Assembly (NCBI GenBank): GCA_023228945.1
Contig: JALOAI010000021.1
Span: 1-64,000, forward strand
Origin: Pigmentiphaga sp.
GTDB taxonomy: Bacteria > Pseudomonadota > Gammaproteobacteria > Burkholderiales > Burkholderiaceae_B
Length of the DNA: 64,000 nucleotides
Direction of reading: 5' to 3'
Shown: piece by piece, positions 46,450-55,266 of the stretch
How the letters are laid out: every line of letters starts with the position of its first letter
Position numbering within the stretch: the stretch's first letter is position 1
Notes under the pieces: generated by a model
Databases searched by the model: none
The model's input: the letters and a program-made list of their open reading frames with translations, nothing else
Told to the model about the DNA's origin: nothing
Position numbers and translations under genes: made by a program

Positions 46450-46487
46450 AGGCTTAGCCTATTAATTGGAATGAAATTAGTATTTCA
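46448..46487. promoter_or_regulatory. Candidate LysR binding sites
   Basis: ATAGGCTTAGCCTAT (46448-46462) is a perfect dyad with three-base spacing that overlaps the LysR start codon. TGAAATTAGTATTTCA (46472-46487) is a second dyad with six-base arms. Both lie in an AT-rich spacer between the divergent genes. Confidence 0.5.
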
Positions 46488-46623
46488 AATTATATAAGCG
46501 CTTTGCCATAATGGTTGCCTTTCACGCGCAAGGTCTGATTTGCCATTGGCAAGTCCTTGGCTACGTCTGGCACGCCGCCGTCCGCCTAGGCGATCCGGCA
46601 ACAGGATCAAGAGGAGGCGTCCC

Positions 46624-47592
46624 GTGGGCCGCTACATTGATGTTCACCACCATATCCTGCCTCCCGGCTACGTTGAAGCGGTAGGCGCCATCAAAATTGG
46701 CGCTCAAGGTTCGTCGGGCCGGTTGCCGCACTGGACGGTGGAGGACGCGCTCGAGCGCATGGACGCCGCGGACGTGGCCTGCGCCATAACCTCGATCAGC
46801 GCACCGGGCCTGGAGGTGGCGGACGATGTCGCCGCGCGCCTGGCTCGCGCCTGCAACGAAGTGGCACTGGATATGTGCGCAAACCATCCACGCCGGTTCG
46901 GCTGTTTTGCCACGGTACCGCTGGTGAGCCTCGACGCCGCCTTGGCGGAGGTGGCCTTCGCCTACGAGCAGGGGCCGGCGGATGGTGTTTGCCTGTTGTC
47001 GAACTTCCGCGGCAAATACTTGGGGGACGAAAGCCTGTGGCCCTTGTATGAGGAGCTGGATCGCCGGAGCGCCGTGGTATTCGTGCATCCCACGTCGCCT
47101 GTGGCGCCGGTGGCCGTGGCGGGGCTCTCCTTGTCATCGCTCGACTTCACGTTCGACACCGCGCGAGCCGTGGCTTCGTTGATCTTCTCGGGCGTGCTCC
47201 AGCGCTTTCCGGGAATCCGGTTCATTTTTTCGCATATGGGCGGAGCGATGCCTTACATCGCGGATCGTATCGAGGTGCTGGCCCGCAACGACGAGCGGTT
47301 GCAGTCCTATATTCCGAATGGCATACGTGTCGAGCTGGCCAAGTGCTATTTCGATACCGCGTTGTCGGCAAATGAGGTCACATTTTCGGCGATGCGTGCG
47401 ATTTCAGGAATCGACAATCTGTTGTTTGGCACCGATTACCCGTTCGGGCCCCGGGACCAGGTCGCGAGTGCGGCAAGCGCGCTGCGCGATAGATGCCACG
47501 ATGCCTGTCGGCCCCTCGATGCCGGCGAACACCGGCAGATCGCGCGCGGCAACGCGGAGCAGCTGTTCCCGCGCTGGCGCGGGATGGATTGA
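46624..47592 (+). CDS. ACMSD-like amidohydrolase/decarboxylase
   Basis: A 322-residue member of the amidohydrolase_2 family. The GTG at 46624 is chosen because GAGGAGG precedes it and the conserved sequence begins RYIDVHHHILPPGYVE; earlier codons are Arg-rich and unconserved. Metal ligands are in DVHHH, FSHMGGAMPYIADRIE and LLFGTDYPFGP. Relatives decarboxylate aminocarboxymuconate semialdehyde, resorcylates or related ring-fission products. It heads a cluster with a class II aldolase and a Bug receptor. Confidence 0.85.
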   Translation: MGRYIDVHHHILPPGYVEAVGAIKIGAQGSSGRLPHWTVEDALERMDAADVACAITSISAPGLEVADDVAARLARACNEVALDMCANHPRRFGCFATVPLVSLDAALAEVAFAYEQGPADGVCLLSNFRGKYLGDESLWPLYEELDRRSAVVFVHPTSPVAPVAVAGLSLSSLDFTFDTARAVASLIFSGVLQRFPGIRFIFSHMGGAMPYIADRIEVLARNDERLQSYIPNGIRVELAKCYFDTALSANEVTFSAMRAISGIDNLLFGTDYPFGPRDQVASAASALRDRCHDACRPLDAGEHRQIARGNAEQLFPRWRGMD

Positions 47593-47649
47593 ATCGTTTC
47601 GCAAGGTGCAAATGTTCAACGCTTTTCATTCGCCATTGGGAGAAAGCTG

Positions 47650-48450
47650 ATGCCGCATGCCGGACGAAGTCTCGCCTTGGAGGCGGTGGGCCGGGAGCTG
47701 GACTGGCCCGCGATGCCCGTCTTCGACGACCCCGAGCAGGAACGCCAGCATCGCAAGCAACAGCTTGCCCTCGCCTTCCGGGTGTTCGCGCACTATGGAT
47801 TCGACTGGGGAATCGGTGGGCACATCACCTGTCGCGATCCGATCGACACGGACCATTTTTGGGTGAACCCCATCGGCGTGCATTTTTCGCATATCCGGGT
47901 GTCGGATTTGTTGCTGGTGGATAAAAGCGGGCAAGTGGTCATCGGGGATAGGCCCACCAGTGCGGCCGCCTACGCGATCCATTCGCGAATCCACCACGCC
48001 CGGCCGGACATCGTGGCGGCCTGTCACGCCCATGCGCGCTATGGCGTGACGTTTTCCACCCTGGGCTGCCTGTTGGAGCCCATATCGCAGGAAACCTGCA
48101 GCTTCTACAACGATCACGGCCTGTACTCCGAATATGGCGGCGTGGCTGCGATCCGGGAGGAGGGCGACCGTATCGCCGAGGCCTTGGGCCCGGGCAAAGC
48201 CGTCATTTGCCAAAACCACGGTCCTATTACCGTGGGGCACAGCGTCGACGAAGCTGTTTGGTGGTTCATTCGGCTGGAACGCGCCTGTGAGCAGACACTC
48301 ATGGCCAGAGCCGCCGGCGGGGCACGCCCGATCCCGCCCGAGGTGGCGGCCTTGGCGGCGCAGCAACTTGGCTCGCACCAGGCGGGCTGGTTCAGTATTC
48401 AACCGATCCTCGAGAAGATTCGCCGGACCGAGCCGGACGTCTGGGACTGA
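47650..48450 (+). CDS. Class II aldolase/adducin family protein
   Basis: A 266-residue protein. DWGIGGHITCRD, a zinc-binding ACHAHARYG, and the later QNHGPITVGHSVDEAVWWF match class II aldolases such as fuculose-phosphate aldolase and its adducin-like relatives. Some relatives act in hydroxy-acid or aromatic pathways. It is read just after the amidohydrolase and before a Bug receptor. Confidence 0.87.
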   Translation: MPHAGRSLALEAVGRELDWPAMPVFDDPEQERQHRKQQLALAFRVFAHYGFDWGIGGHITCRDPIDTDHFWVNPIGVHFSHIRVSDLLLVDKSGQVVIGDRPTSAAAYAIHSRIHHARPDIVAACHAHARYGVTFSTLGCLLEPISQETCSFYNDHGLYSEYGGVAAIREEGDRIAEALGPGKAVICQNHGPITVGHSVDEAVWWFIRLERACEQTLMARAAGGARPIPPEVAALAAQQLGSHQAGWFSIQPILEKIRRTEPDVWD

Positions 48451-48520
48451 CCACGCGCCGAAGGCGCTGCCACAAGTCAGGGCCGGCTTCGACACACGAT
48501 GGACATAGGGAGAGAGACCA

Positions 48521-49513
48521 ATGCTTAAGAAACGATGGATAAAAGCCCTGCCGCTGGCGGTCGGGGCGCTGGCGATGTGCCTGAGCGCCGGCAAGGCCGC
48601 ACTGGCGTCGGCCGATGGTTACCCGGATAAGCCGGTAAGCCTGGTGATTCCCTTCGCGCCGGGCGGGGCGACCGATCGGCTGGGGCGCATGGTGGCGCAA
48701 GGCCTGGCGCAGCGCTGGAGTGTTCCTGTCGTGGTGGAGAACCGCAGTGGCGCCGGCGGCAACGTTGGCGCGGAAGTCGCGGCCCGCGCCAAGCCTGACG
48801 GATACACCTTGTTGTTCACCGCCAGCAACGTCTTTACGGTCACGCCGCATTTGTTCCGTTCCGCGCTCGATCCCATGACGGCGTTTGCGCCGGTGGGCAT
48901 GGTGGCGACCGAGATGTTCACGCTCGTCGTGCCGTCGGCACTTCCGGTTTCAAACTTGAAGGAACTGCTGGACCTGGCACGATCCAAACCGGATAGCCTG
49001 ACCTACGGCACTCCGGGCGTGGGTTCGCCGCACAATCTGGGCAACGAACTGCTCAAATCCATGGCCGACGTCGAGATCCGGCACGTGCCATACAAAGGGG
49101 CCGCTCCGGCGATGCCCGATCTCCTCGAGGGCCGGATCGATATGTGGATGGGCGGTGTGATCAGCGTGTTGCCGCATATCCAGTCGGGGGCATTACGGGC
49201 CCTGGCGGTTACCGGCGCCGAGCGCAGCGAGGTTCTGCCCGAAGTCCCGACGATGGCGGAAGCGGGCATGCCGGGATACGAATTGACGAACTGGTTCGCC
49301 ATCGTGGCGCCGGCGGGTACGGACGAGGCGATCGTGCGCAAGATCAACCAGGATCTGGTGGCGGTCATGAACGAGCCGGCGATTCGAAATTCGCTGGCCA
49401 AGGAAGGGATTCAAGCCACCACGAGTTCGCCGGAAGAGCTCGGGCGTATTATCCAAAGCGATTCCGATCGCTGGGGCAAGGTCATCCACGACGCCGGCAT
49501 CCAAGTGGAATAA
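48521..49513 (+). CDS. Bug/TctC-type periplasmic solute-binding protein
   Basis: A 330-residue receptor with a signal peptide (MLKKRWIKALPLAVGALAMCLSAGKAALA) and motifs GYPDKPVSLVIPFAPGGATDRLGRM, VVENRSGAGGNVG, PDGYTLL and RHVPYKGAAPAMPD. It is the last gene of the amidohydrolase-aldolase cluster and convergent with the pirin gene. Confidence 0.9.
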   Translation: MLKKRWIKALPLAVGALAMCLSAGKAALASADGYPDKPVSLVIPFAPGGATDRLGRMVAQGLAQRWSVPVVVENRSGAGGNVGAEVAARAKPDGYTLLFTASNVFTVTPHLFRSALDPMTAFAPVGMVATEMFTLVVPSALPVSNLKELLDLARSKPDSLTYGTPGVGSPHNLGNELLKSMADVEIRHVPYKGAAPAMPDLLEGRIDMWMGGVISVLPHIQSGALRALAVTGAERSEVLPEVPTMAEAGMPGYELTNWFAIVAPAGTDEAIVRKINQDLVAVMNEPAIRNSLAKEGIQATTSSPEELGRIIQSDSDRWGKVIHDAGIQVE

Positions 49514-49660
49514 ACGCGGCGCCTCGGGAACCACGCCTTGGATGCCCGGAAAACACCGGCAGCCAGGTGGCGCCCGCGGCTGCCACGCGGGGCTCGGCTT
49601 CAGTAGACCCGACCGTGCACCGTGCGGGAGAGGAAGCGGCCGGCGCGTTGCGGTCCATCA

Positions 49661-50548
49661 TCACCATGGTATCCGCGGTGCAGCCAGTCTTTCGGTCGCC
49701 TTCGGCACAGTGCCGAAGCGTTCACTACCCGCCTCCCAATCGGCCTGGGCCGCGGCCACTGCGTCGCGCGAGTGACCGACGAAGTTCCACCACATCGTCA
49801 CGGGCTGGCCAAACGGCTGGCCGCCGAGCAACAGGAGGCGTCTGCCGGCGGCCAGTTCCAGCTCCAGGGATGGGCGGCCTGGCTCGAGGTATAGAAAATC
49901 CTGAGGTCCGATCTCCTGGTCTTCGAAGGACAGCCTGCCCTCCAACGGCAGCAAGCCGTGCTCGAAGCCGGCATTCAGCGGCACGCTCACTCGTCCACCA
50001 GAGGCGCTGTGCAGGTCGACGCCCAGCAGCGGGCTGTAGAGGCGGGTGGGGGCCTGCCGGCCGGCCAGTTCGCCCGCGAGCAGCGTGAGCGTGGCGCCCG
50101 CCTCTTGCCAGGTGGGCAGATCGGGATAGTGATCGAAGGCCGGCGGGATGTCGGCATGTTCGGGCGGCAGCGCGATCCACAGTTGCGCGCCATGCAGCCG
50201 CGATGCGCCGGGTAGTGAGTCTTCGGTATGCGAGATGCCGTGGCCCGCGGTCATGAGATTGACCTGGCCCGGCCGGATCACCTGTTCGGAGCCCAGGCTG
50301 TCGCGATGCATGACTTCACCGTTGATCATCCAGGTAAAGGTTTGCAGACAGGTGTGGGGATGTGCGCCCACGTGCATGCCCCCGCCGTCGGGGCCGATGT
50401 CGACCGGGCCGAGATGGTCCAGAAAACACCAGGCGCCGACCATGCGGCGCTCGCGGGTAGGCAGGGCGCGGCCTACCTGGAAACCGACGCCGAGTTCGGC
50501 CTGACGGACGGCGATGCGTTGCGGGGTGGAAGGGTACAAAGCCTTCAT
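49661..50548 (-). CDS. Pirin family protein
   Basis: A 295-residue bicupin. The N-terminal cupin has the metal ligands HVGAHPHTCLQTFTW and NLMTAGHGISHTEDS. Pirins may act as quercetinases or redox-linked regulators. The ATG at 50548 follows AGGAG; an upstream 26-residue extension is unconserved. It is an isolated gene. Confidence 0.9.
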   Translation of the reverse strand: MKALYPSTPQRIAVRQAELGVGFQVGRALPTRERRMVGAWCFLDHLGPVDIGPDGGGMHVGAHPHTCLQTFTWMINGEVMHRDSLGSEQVIRPGQVNLMTAGHGISHTEDSLPGASRLHGAQLWIALPPEHADIPPAFDHYPDLPTWQEAGATLTLLAGELAGRQAPTRLYSPLLGVDLHSASGGRVSVPLNAGFEHGLLPLEGRLSFEDQEIGPQDFLYLEPGRPSLELELAAGRRLLLLGGQPFGQPVTMWWNFVGHSRDAVAAAQADWEAGSERFGTVPKATERLAAPRIPW

Positions 50549-50662
50549 GGCGTGGTCTCCTGGGGGCTGGCCCATTGACGTGCGAGACCCGTGGGATGAG
50601 CGAAGCCTCCATGAGGCTGAAGCCAACGGGCCGTAACAACCCCTATTCTAGGACGGAGCGTT

Positions 50663-51370
50663 TTATCGTGCGCCTGCCTTTTGCAGCTCCCCCTCCAAGT
50701 AAGGGATCACGTCGTCCAGACGCATAACGTTCGCATACTTGAAATGCATATCGTACAGATTGACTTGATGCGAGACGGTATTGCGGTCGAACACGCATTC
50801 TTCCACGACGCCGACCTTGTATCCCAGACTGAAGGCATCGACTACGGTTGCCCGCACGCAGCCACTCGTGGTGTTGCCGCAGACGATCAGGGTGTCGACT
50901 CCGGCGTACTGTAAATGTGTGGTTAATGCAGTACCAAAAAACACGCTGGCACAGCGTTTATAGATGCGGAGTTCGTCGTCGAGGGGGGTCAGCTCGGGCA
51001 TCCAGGCGCGATCCCTGGTGCTCATGACGACCTTGGCGGCCCCTTTGATGCCGGCAATGCGAAAACGGTCCGGCGTGGGATTATGATCCAGAGCGGAATG
51101 GATGATGGGCAACCGCCGTTGGCGGAAAGCCTGCAGCAAGGCCTTGGTGGGCTCCAGTGCATCCCACGCCGCCATGCCGCAGCCGAACGGAAAGCGCTTG
51201 ACCATGGCTTCGAGTGGTTCGGGCGTATCACCGAACACCGCATTGCTGTTATCGATGCAGAGCAGGGCGGGGCGTCCACCCAAGTGGTCCAAGCGGCTGA
51301 TGGCGGCCAGTGTTTGATCGATCTCGGAGCCCATCACTTGGCTCCAGGGGCGTTCCTTGAATGTTGACAT
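50663..51370 (-). CDS. Isochorismatase-like cysteine hydrolase
   Basis: A 235-residue cysteine hydrolase. The Asp in ALLCIDNSNAVF, the Lys in IYKRCASVFFGT and the nucleophilic Cys in GNTTSGCVRATVVDA complete the triad. The closest relatives by feel are N-carbamoylsarcosine amidase and maleamate/nicotinamide hydrolases. It is directly upstream of a Bug receptor gene on the other side of 22 bases (51393), so the two may share a transcript read from the receptor promoter. Confidence 0.85.
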   Translation of the reverse strand: MSTFKERPWSQVMGSEIDQTLAAISRLDHLGGRPALLCIDNSNAVFGDTPEPLEAMVKRFPFGCGMAAWDALEPTKALLQAFRQRRLPIIHSALDHNPTPDRFRIAGIKGAAKVVMSTRDRAWMPELTPLDDELRIYKRCASVFFGTALTTHLQYAGVDTLIVCGNTTSGCVRATVVDAFSLGYKVGVVEECVFDRNTVSHQVNLYDMHFKYANVMRLDDVIPYLEGELQKAGAR

Positions 51371-51392
51371 GGCAAAGTCGGAGAAGAGCGGG

Positions 51393-52391
51393 TTAGTTGG
51401 CCTGGATCCCCAGGGCGCTGGTGATGGTCTTGACCGACTCCTGGCCGCTGTTCACGGCCTGTTCGAACTCGCCAGGCTGATAGATATGTCCAATGGCGAG
51501 CAAGCCGTTGTCACGCAGCTTGTCTTGGACTTCCGGGCTGATGATGGCGGCCTGGAACCCCTTGGCTAAACGCTGGGCGATGGGTGCGGGGAGGCGGGGC
51601 GGACCGAAAATGCCCATCCAGCCGAGGTCGGTGCTGAGCTCCGGGAACTCGTCGCGGATCAGTGGAACGTTGGCAATGGCGGGATGCTTCGTGTCGGCAA
51701 AGTTGGCGAGCAGGCGGATGCGGCCATCGTCGAGAAAAGGTAGAACATTTTGCAGCACCAGAAAACTCACCTGGGTTTGGCCACCGACCAGACCTATGGT
51801 TTGATCATTGCCGCCCTTGTAGGGTACATGCGTCATGTCGATCTCGGCGGTCTGATTGAAAAGCTCGCCGAGAATGTGAAAAGAAGTGGCGGAGCCTGGG
51901 GTGCCGTAGAACAGTTCGGTGGCAGGGTTCTTGCCCAATGCGATCAGTTCGCCCACCGAATTGACAGGAAGGTCGGGATGAACGGCCAGCACGGTGACGT
52001 ACTCGAATAACTTGATCAACGGAGTGAAGTCAGCGATTGGATCGTATTGGGTGTCCATGCCTATCGCGGGAAGCACCATGTGCGTGCTGGGCGAACCGAA
52101 GCCGACGGTGTAGCCGTCGGGTGCAGCGTTGGCAATGCTGCGGGCGGCGATGACTCCGCTGGCGCCCGGCCGGTTGTGCACGATGATCGGAACTCCCAGA
52201 TCCTTCGAGACCGTAGGCGCTATGGCGCGAGCTACGAAGTCCACGACGCCGCCTGGCGGATAGGGCACGATGAGATTGACGGGATGCCGGGGTGTCCAGA
52301 CTTCCGTTGCCAGACTGGCCAGGGGTACCAGCGCCGCGATGAAGCCGGCGGTGCCAAGAATGGCTTGGGCTAGCCGTCGTTGCAGGTTCAT
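51393..52391 (-). CDS. Bug/TctC-type periplasmic solute-binding protein
   Basis: A 332-residue receptor with a signal peptide (MNLQRRLAQAILGTAGFIAALVPLASLA) and motifs RHPVNLIVPYPPGGVVDFVAR, IIVHNRPGASGVIA, PDGYTVG and THVPYKGGNDQTIG. It precedes the isochorismatase-like hydrolase and probably delivers its amide substrate. Confidence 0.9.
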   Translation of the reverse strand: MNLQRRLAQAILGTAGFIAALVPLASLATEVWTPRHPVNLIVPYPPGGVVDFVARAIAPTVSKDLGVPIIVHNRPGASGVIAARSIANAAPDGYTVGFGSPSTHMVLPAIGMDTQYDPIADFTPLIKLFEYVTVLAVHPDLPVNSVGELIALGKNPATELFYGTPGSATSFHILGELFNQTAEIDMTHVPYKGGNDQTIGLVGGQTQVSFLVLQNVLPFLDDGRIRLLANFADTKHPAIANVPLIRDEFPELSTDLGWMGIFGPPRLPAPIAQRLAKGFQAAIISPEVQDKLRDNGLLAIGHIYQPGEFEQAVNSGQESVKTITSALGIQAN

Positions 52392-52622
52392 GATTCACGA
52401 CCTCCTTTAGGGATCAAGATGAGATAGTGTTTATCCATTTTATTATGTTGTCATGATATCAATACAATTAAGAGCGCGGCAAGCGTTCTGATATCGGGCT
52501 TAACGCAACTTCAGGTACGGCCACGGTTTTGACGACGTTCTTCACTCGCGCTCCGCGTCATGTGGGCTTAGACTGCGGGCTCGCGGCCTACGCCACGACG
52601 CATTTTTCCCACGGAGGTTGCC

Positions 52623-53870
52623 ATTCGTCCCGCCCATCAACTGTATTTCAACCGGCGCGTCGCGCCGCTCCTGGCCCTGGGTTTTGCCAGCGGTTTGCCG
52701 CTGGCCTTGAGCGGCGGCACGCTGCAGGCCTGGGCCACGGTCGAAGACGTGTCGTTGCAGGCCATCGGCTTTCTCACCCTGGTGGGATCGGCCTATACGC
52801 TCAAATTCCTGTGGGCTCCGCTGATCGACCGCTACGTGCCGCCCTTCCTGGGCAGGCGGCGCGGCTGGATGCTGATTACCCAGCTGGCCTTGGCCCTGTC
52901 GATTGCCGCGATGGCGTGGTTTCCGCCCAGCCAGGCATTGATGCCGCTGGCGATGCTGGCGGTACTCGTCGCCTTTTTTTCGGCCACGCAGGATATCGCG
53001 TTCGACGCCTACCGTACCGATGTGCTGCGGCCGGATGAGCGCGGCGCGGGGGCGGCCGTGTCCGTGCTGGGATATCGGCTGGCGATGCTGGTGTCCGGCG
53101 GCCTGGCCTTGATCCTGGCCGACGCCTGGATCGGCTGGGGCAACACCTACATCCTGATGGGCGGCCTGATGGCGCTGGCCGCCGTGATTACCTTGCTGGC
53201 GCCCGAGCCGGAAGTGCAGCCCCGGCCGCCGCGTACGCTGGCCGAGGCGGTGGCGGGGCCGCTGGTGGAGTTTTTCTCCCGGCGAGGGGCGCTCACGTTG
53301 CTGGCCCTGGTGGTGCTGTACAAGCTGGGCGATGCCTTTGCGGGGGCATTGTCCACCACCTTCCTGATCCGGGGCGCGGGCTATTCGGCTACCGAGGTTG
53401 GCGCGGTGAACAAGCTGATGGGTCTGGCGGCCACCATCGTTGGCGCCCTGATCGGTGGCGGGCTACTTGCTCGGCTGGGGCTGTATCGCTCGCTGTTCCT
53501 GTTCGGCCTGGCGCAGGCCGTCTCCAACCTGGCTTATTGGCTGATCGCGGTATCCCCACAGAACCTGGCGCTGATGGCCGCCGGCGTGGGGCTCGAGAAT
53601 CTGTGCGGTGGCATGGGCACCGCCGCCTTCGTCGCCTTGCTGATGGCGTTCTGCAACGCGCGCTTCACCGCCACGCAGTTTGCGCTGCTGTCGGCCCTCT
53701 CGGCCGTGGGCCGCACCTATCTGGCCGGCCCGCTGTCGCCACCGCTGGTCGAGGCGCTGGGTTGGCCGGGCTTTTTTCTGGTGACGGTGGGAATTGCGAT
53801 CCCCGGCATCTTGCTGCTGTGGTGGCTGCGCCGCGACATCCAGCGCTTGGACGAGCCGGTGCCGGCGTAG
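52623..53870 (+). CDS. ampG: AmpG-like muropeptide permease (MFS), ATT start
   Basis: A 415-residue integral membrane protein. HQLYFNRRVAPLLALGFASGLPLALSGGTLQAWATVEDVSLQAIGF, LKFLWAPLIDRYVPPFLGRRRGWM and FFSATQDIAFDAYRTDVL are characteristic of AmpG, which imports anhydromuropeptides for recycling. From the stop at 52569-52571 there is no ATG, GTG or TTG in frame before a TTG at 52695 that would cut the first helix. An ATT at 52623 lies five bases after GGAGG (52613-52617) and opens the conserved N-terminus, so ATT initiation is proposed. It complements AmgK/MurU. Confidence 0.82.
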   Translation: MRPAHQLYFNRRVAPLLALGFASGLPLALSGGTLQAWATVEDVSLQAIGFLTLVGSAYTLKFLWAPLIDRYVPPFLGRRRGWMLITQLALALSIAAMAWFPPSQALMPLAMLAVLVAFFSATQDIAFDAYRTDVLRPDERGAGAAVSVLGYRLAMLVSGGLALILADAWIGWGNTYILMGGLMALAAVITLLAPEPEVQPRPPRTLAEAVAGPLVEFFSRRGALTLLALVVLYKLGDAFAGALSTTFLIRGAGYSATEVGAVNKLMGLAATIVGALIGGGLLARLGLYRSLFLFGLAQAVSNLAYWLIAVSPQNLALMAAGVGLENLCGGMGTAAFVALLMAFCNARFTATQFALLSALSAVGRTYLAGPLSPPLVEALGWPGFFLVTVGIAIPGILLLWWLRRDIQRLDEPVPA

Positions 53871-53884
53871 GCCCGCCGCCGATG

Positions 53885-54772
53885 TCAGGCCTCCAGGAAC
53901 AAGTTGGCCACCGTGGATCGCAGCCATTGGTTGGCGGGATCGTACTGATAGCGGGCATGCCAATGCTGCTTGATCGAGAACGATGGCAAGGGAAAGGGCG
54001 GAGGCAGGGCCTTGACCCGCGCGATCCTGACCAGCATCTGGGCCACCCGGTCTGGCACGGTGGCCACGAGGTCGGTATTGGCCAACAGGTTGCCCAGTCC
54101 CGGCAAGGTGGGCATCGATAAGGCAACCTGGCGGGCCACGCGCTGGCGCGACAGGCCTTGCTCGACCAGATCATGGCCGGTGCCCGGCGCGGTGATCACC
54201 ACATGCCGTTCCTGCTCGAAGAGTTTCCCGCTTATTTTGCGCCGGATCCGCGGATGCCCGTGCCGCATCACGCAGGCGAAGGATTGGTCGAACAATGTCT
54301 GCTGATAGAAGCCCGCCTCCACGTCGGGCATGAAGCCGACGGCCAGGTCGGCATCCCCTGATTCGAGCTGCCTGGCCGTGTCGCCGCCGATGCGCAGGAT
54401 GTCGACGCGCACCCCCGGCGCCTGTTTGACGATCTGGTTCATCAGCCGCGGCAGGAACTCGAGATGGCTGATGTCCGTCATCGCGATATGAAAATGCCGG
54501 GTCGAGGTGGACGGATCGAACAGCACCTGCTGCTGGGTGGCCACGCGGAGCAATTCCAATGCCTGGCGTAGCGGCTGCACCAGTGTCAGCGCATGTGGCG
54601 TAGGCATCATCCCCGCACTGGTGCGCACGAACAGAGGGTCGTTGAACTGGCGGCGCAGGCGCGCCAGCGCCAGGCTGACCGAAGTTTGCGCCAGGCCGAG
54701 ATTCTCGCCCGCCCGCGACACGCTTCGGGTTTTATAGATTTCGTCGAACACCGCCAGGAGCTTCAGGTCCAT
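53885..54772 (-). CDS. LysR-type transcriptional regulator
   Basis: A 295-residue regulator. LLAVFDEIYKTRSVSRAGENLGLAQTSVSLALARLRRQFNDPLFVRTSAGMMPT is the HTH of the NodD/NahR-like LysR group, which often controls aromatic catabolism. It is divergent from the chorismate-mutase-like, Bug and flavoprotein genes and convergent with ampG after 14 bases. Confidence 0.9.
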   Translation of the reverse strand: MDLKLLAVFDEIYKTRSVSRAGENLGLAQTSVSLALARLRRQFNDPLFVRTSAGMMPTPHALTLVQPLRQALELLRVATQQQVLFDPSTSTRHFHIAMTDISHLEFLPRLMNQIVKQAPGVRVDILRIGGDTARQLESGDADLAVGFMPDVEAGFYQQTLFDQSFACVMRHGHPRIRRKISGKLFEQERHVVITAPGTGHDLVEQGLSRQRVARQVALSMPTLPGLGNLLANTDLVATVPDRVAQMLVRIARVKALPPPFPLPSFSIKQHWHARYQYDPANQWLRSTVANLFLEA

Positions 54773-54894
54773 TATTAAGAATTCCGCTAGCCTTTATTTA
54801 GGTGACTGGATAGACATGATAAAGGGTGGAGGGTAAGCTTTTTGCGGTGTCGAAACCGTGCTCCACGGACGATTTTCTGTTTGGTCTTCACAGC

Positions 54895-55263
54895 ATGAGT
54901 CATCAAGAACCCGATCTGCGCGGCCGCCCCTTGCGGGCTTTCCGGGATCCCGCCTATCAGCCGCTCTGTGGCAACTTGGCCGAAGTTCGTGCCAATATCG
55001 ATCGCCTGGACGACGAGATCGTGCGCCTGATCGCCGAGCGCGCCATGTACGTCAAGGACGCGGCGCGCTTCAAGCAGGATAGCTTTCAGGTGTCGGCGCC
55101 GGCGCGCCAGGCCGAGGTGTTCGACAAGGTCGCCGCGCTGGCGGCGCGGCACAACCGCGGTTTCCAGAACCTGGACGCGGTGGTGGATGCCGCCTACCGT
55201 GCGATGGTGGCAGCCTTCATTGCCAACGAGCAGCTGTATTTCAACGATATGACGGAGGAATGA
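54895..55263 (+). CDS. AroQ-fold chorismate mutase or isochorismate-pyruvate lyase
   Basis: A 122-residue helical protein starting MSHQEPDLRGRPLRAF. LAEVRANIDRLDDEIVRLIAERAMYVKDAARFK and the APARQAEVFDKV region match the AroQ fold, and YVKDAARFK and the following APAR are close to PchB, an isochorismate-pyruvate lyase. Which reaction it runs cannot be decided. It is coupled to a Bug receptor after three bases and followed by a flavoprotein; no salicylate or siderophore genes are near. Confidence 0.75.
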   Translation: MSHQEPDLRGRPLRAFRDPAYQPLCGNLAEVRANIDRLDDEIVRLIAERAMYVKDAARFKQDSFQVSAPARQAEVFDKVAALAARHNRGFQNLDAVVDAAYRAMVAAFIANEQLYFNDMTEE

Positions 55264-55266
55264 TCC

